A stretch of 64,000 nt of DNA, taken from contig NZ_AP017470.1 in NCBI RefSeq assembly GCF_016592575.1, positions 744,001-808,000 on the forward strand, written 5' to 3'. The notes under the pieces were generated by a model. The model was not told where the DNA came from. It searched no databases and was given only the letters and a program-made list of their open reading frames with translations. Positions within the stretch are counted from its first letter, which is position 1; each line of letters opens with the position of its first letter. Shown piece by piece: positions 17,207 through 25,610 of the stretch. The position numbers and the translations under genes were made by a program. This stretch comes from Thermotomaculum hydrothermale (GTDB taxonomy: Bacteria; Acidobacteriota; Holophagae; Thermotomaculales; Thermotomaculaceae).

Positions 17207-18882
17207 GAAAATTAAAGTTAATACGCCTGCTTCTTATAATCCTTCTTTTTTTGTCGGTGTTATTGGTAGTTTTTAATTTTTACAAGCCAGCGAAAATTGA
17301 AATCAAAGATAACACAAAAACTCCTGTAGATGCCAGTATGGTTATTGAAAATGGTGAGCATGATATTTATTCAAATGGTGAGAAGTTTGCCCATTTGAGC
17401 TATTTAAAAGCAATACAAAAAAAGCAAACCCTTGAACTTGAAAAAATAGACATCAATTTCCTCAAAAATAATGGAACATTAAATTCTAAAAAAGCGGTTT
17501 TTAAAGAGGGTATTGTTAGTTTTTTAAGCGAAGTTAATGGATTTTTCCCTGAAAAAAAGGTTAAGGTTTTAATAGACCCTCCATGTTTATTGAAAAACAA
17601 GAAAATCTTTGGAGAAAACACTATAAATTTATCCTTTCCAACTTTTAAATTATCTGGTAAAAAATTTGTTTTTGATATAAACAATAGTTTTCTTAAATTA
17701 AAAAGCAAAACAGAGCTTTTATCAGAAGATATTAAAATTAACTCTGATTACGGGGTGTCAGATTTTAAAGAAAAAATTAAATCCTTTTTTTTATATAATG
17801 CCAGTCTATTTGAGAAAAAAAATAAAATAAAGGTGAAGGCTGATTTAATAAAACATCTTGTAGATTTTAATAAAATGTTTTTTTTCGGGAAGTGCTTAGT
17901 AAAAACAGGAGAAATATCCTTATTTTTTAATGAAGGATATATGAATTATGAAAGCAAAAATAGTTCAATAGTCATAAGAGGTTTATTTAATTTTGTTTCA
18001 AATGATTTTTCTGGAAAAGGGTCAGATGGATATTTTCATAATGGCTATTTCCAAACAAGGTATATTCAAACTGTATTTAACTCTTATGTTTTTTCAGGTG
18101 TGAATAACCTGTTTGAGCAAAAAAATTCTTTGGTTTATGGGTACAACCCCTACCTTTATTCCCTTAAAACTGACAGGAAGATTAAGGGCGAGAGCTACAC
18201 ATTAAAAAATAAAGAATTGAGGATCTTAAACCCGGTTTTAAAGGACAGGGATATTTTACTTTTGTCTTCTCTATGTATTGTTAATAACAAACAGGAAGCT
18301 TTTTTCCCTGAAAAGGTTTACGGAATTTTTGACCAATATGAATTTAAAGGTAATTCAGCTGTTTTTAAAAAGGACAAAAGTACTGTAGTAAAGGGAGAGG
18401 TTATCTCCCTGCAAAAACAAAATGATAGAATCAAGGGCGATTTAATTTCTTTTTATTCAAACAACAACATGAGGATTGAAAACAATGTTGTTGCAACTAA
18501 AGAAATGAGAAATGAAACAATTGGAAAGCTTTTGTCTAATTATATGGAAATAGTTAATAGCGGAGAAAAAGTTTATATTAAAGATAATGTTAGAATAATT
18601 AATGAAAAATTATTTGCAAAACCTGAAACTGCAATAATTTTCAAAAATTATGCTATCTTTTTTAATTGTAATTTTAAAGTAGAAGGAAGTTATTCTGGTT
18701 TTGCCAGGATTATTGTTTTAAATTTTAAGTCAAGGTATTCTTATCTGTTTTATTCCAATGTGAAGGATAAAAACGGAAATACCTTAAAAGGGGACAAATT
18801 GACTTTGGATAATGTAACTGATAAAATTTTTATTGAAAAAACTAATAAGAAAAGTCAGGTTGAGGTAAAAATAAAAATATGA
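17203..18882 (+). CDS. LptC/OstA-like lipopolysaccharide export protein
   Basis: A 559-residue protein with one N-terminal membrane anchor (about residues 7-26) and an otherwise periplasmic, beta-rich, poorly conserved sequence. The early part (about 40-110) reads like an LptC domain; later repeats (about 400-550, such as N-N-N-M-R-I-E-N-N-V and V-Y-I-K-D-N-V-R-I-I-N) look like OstA/LptA strands. It sits directly before lptB, where lptC and lptA normally lie, and no separate lptA is present, so it may combine both bridge proteins that carry LPS across the periplasm. The assignment rests on position and fold pattern rather than clear motifs. Overlaps recJ and lptB by 4 bases each. Confidence 0.55.
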   Translation: MRKLKLIRLLLIILLFLSVLLVVFNFYKPAKIEIKDNTKTPVDASMVIENGEHDIYSNGEKFAHLSYLKAIQKKQTLELEKIDINFLKNNGTLNSKKAVFKEGIVSFLSEVNGFFPEKKVKVLIDPPCLLKNKKIFGENTINLSFPTFKLSGKKFVFDINNSFLKLKSKTELLSEDIKINSDYGVSDFKEKIKSFFLYNASLFEKKNKIKVKADLIKHLVDFNKMFFFGKCLVKTGEISLFFNEGYMNYESKNSSIVIRGLFNFVSNDFSGKGSDGYFHNGYFQTRYIQTVFNSYVFSGVNNLFEQKNSLVYGYNPYLYSLKTDRKIKGESYTLKNKELRILNPVLKDRDILLLSSLCIVNNKQEAFFPEKVYGIFDQYEFKGNSAVFKKDKSTVVKGEVISLQKQNDRIKGDLISFYSNNNMRIENNVVATKEMRNETIGKLLSNYMEIVNSGEKVYIKDNVRIINEKLFAKPETAIIFKNYAIFFNCNFKVEGSYSGFARIIVLNFKSRYSYLFYSNVKDKNGNTLKGDKLTLDNVTDKIFIEKTNKKSQVEVKIKI

Positions 18883-19607
18883 CTCATATATTAAAAACTG
18901 AGAACTTAAAAAAGAAATTTGGGGAAAGAGTGGTTGTAAACGGAGTCTCTATAGAGGCAAAAACGGGAGAAATAACCGGGTTGTTTGGCCCAAATGGAGC
19001 AGGGAAAAGCACTACTTTTTATATGATTGCAGGATTGCTTGTTGCTGATGAAGGAAAGATTTTTTTAGATGATTACGATTTGACTGATTATCCTGTTTAT
19101 ATGAGGGCAAGAAAAGGGATTGGCTATCTTCCTCAGGAAGCCTCAATTTTCAGAGGGTTAACAGCGAGAGAAAATATAAAGGCTGTTTTGCAATTCAGGG
19201 ATTTAACTGAAAATGAAATTGAAGAGAAAACAGACAGTTTGCTTGAAGAATTTGGTTTAAATCATGTTGCAGATACAAAGGGAAGTTATCTATCAGGTGG
19301 GGAAAGAAGGAGAGTCGAGATTGCCAGGGCGCTGGCGACTGACCCTTTGTTTATTCTTTTAGATGAACCTTTTGCAGGAATTGACCCAATAACAATAATT
19401 GAACTTCAGGAGATTATCATAAAACTTAAAAAAAGGGGGATAGGGATTATACTTACAGACCATAATATTAAAGATTCCTTGCGCATTACAGATAAGGCTT
19501 TTATATTATCTAATGGAAGCATACTTAAAATCGGTACACCGGGGGAAATAGCGCAGGATGAAGAAATAAAAGAGATTTATTTAGGAAAGGACTTTAAGTT
19601 AGATTAA
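18879..19607 (+). CDS. lptB: LPS export ABC transporter ATPase LptB
   Basis: LptB powers extraction of lipopolysaccharide from the inner membrane with LptF/G. The 242-residue protein shows Walker A GPNGAGKST (37-45), the Q-loop (YLPQEASIFRGL, typical of LptB), the signature LSGGERRRVEIARA, Walker B FILLDEPFAGIDP and the switch His in TDHNIKD. Place before rpoN, hpf and ptsN is the conserved lptB setting of many Gram-negative bacteria. The start overlaps the LptC-like gene (ATGA) and the stop overlaps rpoN (TAATG). Confidence 0.96.
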   Translation: MTHILKTENLKKKFGERVVVNGVSIEAKTGEITGLFGPNGAGKSTTFYMIAGLLVADEGKIFLDDYDLTDYPVYMRARKGIGYLPQEASIFRGLTARENIKAVLQFRDLTENEIEEKTDSLLEEFGLNHVADTKGSYLSGGERRRVEIARALATDPLFILLDEPFAGIDPITIIELQEIIIKLKKRGIGIILTDHNIKDSLRITDKAFILSNGSILKIGTPGEIAQDEEIKEIYLGKDFKLD

Positions 19608-21082
19608 TGGCTTTTATAGAGCAGAATTTAAAACAAAAACTTGATTTAAGGCTTTCTCAAAAATTAGCTTTAACCCCGGCTTTACAACAGGCAATTAAAC
19701 TTTTGCAATTGACAGTTCCTGAATTACAACAGGAAATAAAAAAAGAATTGCTTGAAAATCCCCTTCTTGAAGAAGTAAGGGATATTGAGGAAAAAGAACC
19801 TGAACAAAAAAAGGAAGAAACAAATGACCTTCTCCACGAAAAAGACATAAACATAGAGGATTTTTTCAGAGATTATTTTGATGACCAGTATGTACCTAAA
19901 AGCAGAAACAAAGAGTATGAAGATAACGATTTTAATTATGAAAATTTTGTTTCCAAACCTCAGTCTTTAAAGGAATACCTTGAATGGCAGGCTGGAATAA
20001 ATATTGAAGATGAAAAAGTTTACAATGCAGTATTAATGATAATTCCGTATATTGATGACAATGGTTATTTAAAGGTGCCGGAAGAGCTTAAAACCAGGTA
20101 TCAAAATGTTATAGATTATTTAAGCAATGAGTTAAAACTTGAAAAATCATTGATTGAAGATGCGATAAAAGAAATTCAAAAGTTTGATCCAACAGGGGTA
20201 GGTGCAACCTCTGTGGAAGAGTGCCTCTGGCTTCAAAGCTGCTATCTTGGATTTGAAAAAGATGAAATTTTGAGAAAAATGATTTTTAATCACCTTGAAG
20301 ATATTGCCTCAAATCAAACTTCTAAAATAGCTTTAGTTTTAGGGATAACTGAAGAAGATGTTAAAAATTACATTGATTTTATTAAAAAATTAGAGCCAAA
20401 ACCGGGAAGAAAGTACGCTAGTGAAAGAACGCAATATATAATACCTGATGTAATTGTTTTTAAAGTAGATGACGAATACTATGTTGATTTAAACGAAGAT
20501 GGGATACCAGGTTTAAAAGTTAACAGACAATATGCTGAAATGTTGAAAAACAGAGATAAAATAGAGAAAGAAACTGAAGCTTACATAAAAGAAAAGTTGA
20601 AATCTGCTCTATGGTTGATTAAAAGTATTCACAACAGACAGAAAACTATTTTGAAAGTTGCTAAGTCTATAGTAAATAGGCAGAGAGATTTTTTTGATTT
20701 TGGAGTTGAGTATATGAAGCCGTTAACTCTCAAAGATATAGCCGATGAATTGGGGATTCATGAATCAACTGTTGCAAGGGTTGTAAAAAACAAGTATATG
20801 CAAACACCAAGGGGGGTATTTGAATTAAAATACTTTTTTTCAAGTAAGCTGGGAACATCGTCAGGGATAGATGTATCAGCAATGGCGGTTAAGGAAAAGA
20901 TAAGGAGAATAATTGAAAATGAGAACAAAAATAAACCTTACTCAGATTCGGAGATTGTTAAAATTTTGCTTTCACAAGGGATTAAGATTGCAAGGAGGAC
21001 GGTGGCAAAATATAGGGAAGAATTAGGTATAGAATCTTCATCAAAACGAAAAATTTATTATAGGAGGAAATATGAAAATTGA
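19607..21082 (+). CDS. rpoN: RNA polymerase sigma-54 factor
   Basis: Sigma-54 directs RNA polymerase to -24/-12 promoters that need AAA+ activators. The 491-residue product has the N-terminal Gln/Leu-rich activator region (LKQKLDLRLSQKLALTPALQ), an acidic linker, the core-binding domain, a helix-turn-helix (LKDIADELGIHESTVARV) and the RpoN box ARRTVAKYRE (462-471). The start overlaps lptB by one base, and the last codons overlap hpf by 11 bases. No activator gene is in the window. Confidence 0.97.
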   Translation: MAFIEQNLKQKLDLRLSQKLALTPALQQAIKLLQLTVPELQQEIKKELLENPLLEEVRDIEEKEPEQKKEETNDLLHEKDINIEDFFRDYFDDQYVPKSRNKEYEDNDFNYENFVSKPQSLKEYLEWQAGINIEDEKVYNAVLMIIPYIDDNGYLKVPEELKTRYQNVIDYLSNELKLEKSLIEDAIKEIQKFDPTGVGATSVEECLWLQSCYLGFEKDEILRKMIFNHLEDIASNQTSKIALVLGITEEDVKNYIDFIKKLEPKPGRKYASERTQYIIPDVIVFKVDDEYYVDLNEDGIPGLKVNRQYAEMLKNRDKIEKETEAYIKEKLKSALWLIKSIHNRQKTILKVAKSIVNRQRDFFDFGVEYMKPLTLKDIADELGIHESTVARVVKNKYMQTPRGVFELKYFFSSKLGTSSGIDVSAMAVKEKIRRIIENENKNKPYSDSEIVKILLSQGIKIARRTVAKYREELGIESSSKRKIYYRRKYEN

Positions 21083-21599
21083 ATTTATTGGAAGAGGAAT
21101 TGAAGTAACAGACGCTTTGAAGAAATTTACTGAAGACAAGCTTAATAAATTATCCCGTTTCGTTGATAATATTCTTGATGTGGAGGTTAGGCTTACAGTT
21201 GAAAGGCATAGGCATATAGCTGAGATTGTTATAAAAGCTGGTCATGAAAAGGTTGTGGCAAAAGAAACAACAAATGATATGTATGCCTCAATAGGTGGTG
21301 CCCTTGATAAAATTGAAAAACAGTTGAAAAAAAGCAAAGACAAATTTGTTTCTAAAAAGAAAAAATCTTTTGTTAAAGAAGAAGGAAATTTAACTATTAA
21401 TACCCCTCAGGGAGAAGAGATTGTAATATCTCATAGAAGGATTGAAAGTGTAAAGCCTTTAACAAAGGAAGAGGCTATTATGGAGATGGAAGATGCGAAT
21501 GCCGATTTTATAGTTTTCAGAGATGCTGAAAATAGAGAGGCAATGAGTGTACTTTATAAAAAAGACCACAAAAATTATCATTTAATTACGCTGGAATAG
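21072..21599 (+). CDS. hpf: Ribosome hibernation promoting factor, long form
   Basis: The product (175 aa) has the N-terminal ribosome-binding domain (S30AE/YfiA type, about 1-95, with GRGIEVTDALKKF and VERHRHIAEI) and the C-terminal dimerisation domain of long HPF (about 120-175, with K-P-L-T-K-E-E-A and F-R-D-A-E-N). Long HPF pairs ribosomes into inactive 100S dimers in resting cells. A strong AGGAGG lies before ATG 21072, inside the rpoN end. ptsN follows 9 bases after the stop. Confidence 0.95.
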   Translation: MKIEFIGRGIEVTDALKKFTEDKLNKLSRFVDNILDVEVRLTVERHRHIAEIVIKAGHEKVVAKETTNDMYASIGGALDKIEKQLKKSKDKFVSKKKKSFVKEEGNLTINTPQGEEIVISHRRIESVKPLTKEEAIMEMEDANADFIVFRDAENREAMSVLYKKDHKNYHLITLE

Positions 21600-21608
21600 A
21601 GGACTTAA

Positions 21609-22094
21609 ATGGGGAAAAATAAGATTTGTTTAAGAGATTATGTGAAAGAAGGTTGTATTTTTGAATTAAAAGAAAGGGACAAAAATTCTGTTTTGAAAAC
21701 TATTTCATTTAAATTGAAAGAATTAGGATATGTAGAAGATGAAAAGTCTGCCAATGAGATTTTTAAAAAACTTGCAGAGAGAGAAAAATTAGGTAGTACT
21801 GGAATAATTAAACACATAGCTATTCCTCACTGTAAAACTGATGAAATAAACAAAGATATGGTAATTCTTGTAGGTTATTCTAAAGAGGGGGTTGAATTCA
21901 AATCTCACGATGGCAAACCTGTTCACATAATTTTTGCTGTTTTTACCAGAAAGAATAAAGTAACTTTACATTTAGGTGCCCTTGCTGCGATTTCAAGGCT
22001 TGTAAGTAAACATTCTATTTCTTCCAGAATAGAAGATTTTTTGAACAAAGAAAAACTCAGGGAGATAACAGAGGAATGTGAGTATGCAATCTAA
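21609..22094 (+). CDS. ptsN: PTS IIA-like nitrogen-regulatory protein (EIIA-Ntr)
   Basis: A 161-residue EIIA of the fructose/nitrogen family. The phosphorylated histidine is His74 in IAIPHCKTDE, with the usual LGSTGI before it. In other bacteria EIIA-Ntr takes phosphate from HPr/NPr and acts by binding partner proteins (potassium transport, sigma factors) rather than moving sugar. Here it lies between hpf and hprK with no permease genes nearby, which supports a regulatory job. The gene ends inside the hprK start. Confidence 0.93.
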   Translation: MGKNKICLRDYVKEGCIFELKERDKNSVLKTISFKLKELGYVEDEKSANEIFKKLAEREKLGSTGIIKHIAIPHCKTDEINKDMVILVGYSKEGVEFKSHDGKPVHIIFAVFTRKNKVTLHLGALAAISRLVSKHSISSRIEDFLNKEKLREITEECEYAI

Positions 22095-23067
22095 AATCCC
22101 TCTAATACAATTGATATCATTGGAAGATGTCAGTACACAAGATAGTATTACATTTGAATTTGTAGCAGGAACAGCGCACATTGAAGAAAAGGAAATAACA
22201 GTTCCTCTTCAATACCAGTATCTTGAAAAAATTCTTTTAGGCAACCAAACCTGTGTAATTCCTGAAAGTTTGATAATTACTGAGCAGGAGGGATTAGAAA
22301 AACTGTTATCCTACTCAAAACATAGAATTCACAAATTTTTCCATCTGATGGATGAAAGAAATGTTTCTTGTCTTGTTGTTTGCAATAATGCAGAAGTCAG
22401 CAATGACATTAAAAAAAGGGCTGAAAAGTTTTCTGTACCTATATTGAGAACTGCTCTTTCATCAAGGGTTGTTATTTCAACCATTTTAGATAGAATTCAT
22501 AATTTAACAACTGAAACAAAGGTAATTCATGGAACAATGATTGATGTTTTTGGAATGGGAGTTTTACTTTTAGGTAAAAGCGGAGTTGGTAAATCGGAAA
22601 CATCCCTTGAGTTAATAGCGAGAGGGCACAGGCTTGTTGCGGACGACCTTGTAAAGCTTTATAAGAATAGATTAGGGAAAATTACAGCTACATGTTATAG
22701 CGAAAATGCTTTTGGTTTGATGGAATTAAGGGGAGTTGGTATAATAGACATAGATAAAATATACGGAGCATCAGCTTTAAGGCCAGTAAAAGACCTTGAT
22801 ATTGTAATCCGGCTTATTAGCTGGGATGAGGAGCAAGAGTTGAAGAAAAGTGATTCTTACTCAAGACTTGGAGAAAAAGATATAGAAGGGTTGGAAAATG
22901 TTTTAAATGGTGGAAAGTTTTTGTCAGAGAGGGTATCTGATTCATTTTTCGAATTGTTCAATACAAAAATTTACTACAGAGAAGTGCCGGTTGGTCCCGG
23001 AAGGAACATTGCTACAATTGTTGAAGTAATAGTTAAAAATTATTTAAGTCAGATAAACAGGCTTTAG
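22084..23067 (+). CDS. hprK: HPr kinase/phosphorylase
   Basis: HprK phosphorylates and dephosphorylates Ser46 of HPr according to energy state. The 327-residue protein has the N-terminal DRTGG-like domain (about 1-130), the P-loop GKSGVGKS near residue 164-171 and the following A-R-G-H-R-L-V-A-D-D, plus the family signature region (MELRGVGIIDI). ATG 22084 lies 9 bases after GAGG; an in-frame GTG at 22078 is too close to that site. It overlaps ptsN by 11 bases, and EIIA-Man follows 17 bases after the stop. Confidence 0.95.
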   Translation: MQSKIPLIQLISLEDVSTQDSITFEFVAGTAHIEEKEITVPLQYQYLEKILLGNQTCVIPESLIITEQEGLEKLLSYSKHRIHKFFHLMDERNVSCLVVCNNAEVSNDIKKRAEKFSVPILRTALSSRVVISTILDRIHNLTTETKVIHGTMIDVFGMGVLLLGKSGVGKSETSLELIARGHRLVADDLVKLYKNRLGKITATCYSENAFGLMELRGVGIIDIDKIYGASALRPVKDLDIVIRLISWDEEQELKKSDSYSRLGEKDIEGLENVLNGGKFLSERVSDSFFELFNTKIYYREVPVGPGRNIATIVEVIVKNYLSQINRL

Positions 23068-23084
23068 CCTGGTAGGAGATAAAC

Positions 23085-23507
23085 ATGATTGGAATTATAG
23101 TTGTAACACACGGAAATCTTGCCGATGTTTTAATTCAGACCTGTTTTAAAATTATAGGCAAAAGGGAAAAAATCTCATCCCATTCTATTCAATGGGAAGA
23201 TGAAGCTGACATTGCACTGAAAACTATCGAAAAAAAGGTAAAAAAACTTGACGATGGAGATGGGGTTTTGGCCTTAACCGATATGTTTGGTGGCACACCA
23301 ACCAATTTAATGATTTCTCTATCAAATAAATATAATCTTGAGATTGTTACAGGGGTAAATCTACCTATGTTAATAAAAGCTGCAACAATGCAATCTAAAG
23401 AGATTGATTTAGCGGAGTTTGCTTCCAAAATAAAAAGCCAGGGACAGAGGAATATTTACAGAGTTGCAGAAATTCTTTCAATGAAAAAGGGAAATAGAAA
23501 TGATTGA
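23085..23507 (+). CDS. PTS EIIA, mannose family
   Basis: A 140-residue EIIA of the mannose/sorbose family. The phosphorylated His9 lies in IVVTHGN, and the LTDMFGGTPTN motif is diagnostic. No IIB, IIC or IID genes follow, so this lone EIIA is probably part of a regulatory phosphate relay, as in other Gram-negatives with the hprK-EIIA-Man-HPr-EI order. The stop overlaps the HPr start by 8 bases. Confidence 0.92.
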   Translation: MIGIIVVTHGNLADVLIQTCFKIIGKREKISSHSIQWEDEADIALKTIEKKVKKLDDGDGVLALTDMFGGTPTNLMISLSNKYNLEIVTGVNLPMLIKAATMQSKEIDLAEFASKIKSQGQRNIYRVAEILSMKKGNRND

Positions 23508-23769
23508 GAAGAAACTTGTTTTAAAGAATAAATTAGGATTACACGCGAGGGCAGCTGCTAAACTTGTACAGGTGGCAGAACAATTTAAGTCTGATGTTAA
23601 AATAGTAAAAGATAATGTTGAAGCTGATGGTAAAAGCATTTTAGGAGTTTTGTTGCTTGCAGCTCCGATTGGAACAGAATTAATTTTTCAAGTTAGTGGT
23701 GAAGATGAAGAGGATGCAATTAAAGCAATTGAAAATTTAATTGAGGATAAATTCGGAGAAGAAGAGTAA
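23500..23769 (+). CDS. ptsH: Phosphocarrier protein HPr
   Basis: The product (89 aa) has both regulatory sites of HPr: His15 in KLGLHARAAAKL, phosphorylated by EI, and Ser46 in DGKSILG, the target of HprK. The match of HprK (2 genes upstream) with an HPr keeping Ser46 shows that both phosphorylation routes are likely active. Overlaps EIIA-Man by 8 bases and lies 2 bases before ptsI. Confidence 0.96.
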   Translation: MIEKKLVLKNKLGLHARAAAKLVQVAEQFKSDVKIVKDNVEADGKSILGVLLLAAPIGTELIFQVSGEDEEDAIKAIENLIEDKFGEEE

Positions 23770-23771
23770 TT

Positions 23772-25547
23772 ATGTCAAATAGAATTAAATTGAAGGGAAC
23801 GGGGATTGTTCCAGATGTAGCTATTGGGAAAGCGGTTATTCTTGAAGATAAAACCAAGATTGTTATTCCCTATTACAATATTTTAAAAAATCACATTGAT
23901 GAAGAAGTTGAAAGATTTCTAAAAGCATTAGATAAAACAAAAAAACAAATTGAGGATGCAAAAGATAATTTAAATTCAGATTTGAAGTCAGACCACCTTT
24001 CTATCTTTGATACCCATCTTTTAATCTTAAAAGACCAATCTTTGGTGCAAAAAACAATAAATCTTATAAAAGAAAGGTTTATAAATGCTGAATATGCTTT
24101 TAAAGAAGTTATAAAAGAGTTAATAGGCAAATTTAAAGGAATGGATGATGAATATTTTAAACAAAGGCGTGAAGACCTGGAAGATATAGCCACAAGGGTA
24201 ATTGCAAATCTTATTGATAAAGAGGTAAACAAGAAAATTGATTTTAGAGAAGATACAATTCTGGTGTCAAAGGTAATTCACCCCTCTGACTTGTCTATTC
24301 TATACAATGATAAAGTTGTTGGAATAGCAACAGATTATGGGGGAGTTACAACTCATACCTCAATTATTGCCAAGGCACTGAATATCCCAACAGTTGTTGG
24401 ATTACATAACGCTACAAAGGTTATAGTAGATGGAGATATTGTAATTGTTGATGGGATTGAAGGCGAGGTTATAGTTAAACCTCAGGAATCAGAAAAAAGT
24501 GTTTATCTGGAAAAACATCAAAAAAGGTTACAGTTAGAGAAACAATTTATTGAAATTGCCAAAAAACCTTCAATAACATTAGACGGAGAAGAAATTCGCT
24601 TACTTGCCAATGTTGAACTTGCTGAGGAACTGCCTCTTCTGAAGAAATTTAAAGCTGAAGGAGTGGGACTTTACAGGAGTGAGTTTATATTTTTGCAATC
24701 AGCACCTAATTTGCCCAGCGAAGAAGAACATTACAATTTCTATAAAAAACTTTGTGCCCAGGTGAAGGGCGAGGTTATAATCAGAACTCTTGATTTAGGG
24801 GGGGAAAAGTTTTTTCATGAAGTATTGGAAAAGGATGAACAAAATCCTGTATTAGGATTAAGAGCTGTTAGATTCTGTTTAAAAAGGAAAGATATATTTA
24901 GAACCCAGTTAAGGGGAATATTAAGGCTATCAGGAGAGAATGAAAAAGTAAAGATAATGTTTCCGCTTATAAGCGGTGTTGATGAATTGAAGGAAGTAAT
25001 CTCTTTTCTTGAAGAAGTAATGGATGAAATGAAAAAAGAAGGAGTCAAGATAAATGAAAATATTCAAAAGGGTATTATGATAGAAGTTCCTTCTGCGGCG
25101 GAAATTCCTGATTTACTTGCCAAATATGTTGATTTCTTCAGTATAGGAACAAATGATTTAATTCAATACACTCTTGCAATTGATAGAAATAATGATAAAG
25201 TGAATTACCTTTATCAACCATCTCACCCTGCTGTTATAAGAATGTTAAATAAGGTGATGGAAGCGGCAAAAAAATCTGGAATTGATGTTTCTATGTGCGG
25301 TGAAATGGCAGGTAATCCTAAATTCACTACATTACTTTTAGGAATGGGTTTAAGAAAATTCAGTATGACTCCACCATCACTTCCAGTAATTAAATCAGTT
25401 TTGCGAAATGTAAAGATTTCTGATTGTGAGCAATTGCTGAAAAGGGTATTATCAATGGAAAGCGCTTCTCAAATAGAAAAGCATATTATAGCGGTAAACC
25501 ATAAATTAATACCTGATTACGACAAACTAACAAAGATTAAGTTATAA
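23772..25547 (+). CDS. ptsI: PTS enzyme I (phosphoenolpyruvate-protein phosphotransferase)
   Basis: Enzyme I takes phosphate from phosphoenolpyruvate and passes it to HPr. The 591-residue protein has the HPr-binding N-terminal domain, the phosphohistidine His195 in GGVTTHTSIIAKALNIP, the PEP-binding TIM barrel (IRTLDLGGEKF; GTNDLIQYTLAIDR) and the catalytic Cys in SMCGEMAG. Length is normal. It is the last gene of the run; the next gene has its own promoter candidate 5-32 bases after the stop. Confidence 0.97.
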   Translation: MSNRIKLKGTGIVPDVAIGKAVILEDKTKIVIPYYNILKNHIDEEVERFLKALDKTKKQIEDAKDNLNSDLKSDHLSIFDTHLLILKDQSLVQKTINLIKERFINAEYAFKEVIKELIGKFKGMDDEYFKQRREDLEDIATRVIANLIDKEVNKKIDFREDTILVSKVIHPSDLSILYNDKVVGIATDYGGVTTHTSIIAKALNIPTVVGLHNATKVIVDGDIVIVDGIEGEVIVKPQESEKSVYLEKHQKRLQLEKQFIEIAKKPSITLDGEEIRLLANVELAEELPLLKKFKAEGVGLYRSEFIFLQSAPNLPSEEEHYNFYKKLCAQVKGEVIIRTLDLGGEKFFHEVLEKDEQNPVLGLRAVRFCLKRKDIFRTQLRGILRLSGENEKVKIMFPLISGVDELKEVISFLEEVMDEMKKEGVKINENIQKGIMIEVPSAAEIPDLLAKYVDFFSIGTNDLIQYTLAIDRNNDKVNYLYQPSHPAVIRMLNKVMEAAKKSGIDVSMCGEMAGNPKFTTLLLGMGLRKFSMTPPSLPVIKSVLRNVKISDCEQLLKRVLSMESASQIEKHIIAVNHKLIPDYDKLTKIKL

Positions 25548-25551
25548 CTAT

Positions 25552-25579
25552 TTGTATTTTTCCCACTCTATACTATAAT
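25552..25579 (+). promoter_or_regulatory. Promoter of miaB
   Basis: TTGTAT (25552-25557), a 16-base spacer and a perfect TATAAT (25574-25579) in the 63-base gap between ptsI and miaB. The expected start of transcription is near 25586, 25 bases before the ATG. Confidence 0.6.
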
Positions 25580-25610
25580 TATTCCTCGAAAGTAAACTAA
25601 AGGAGCGTTT

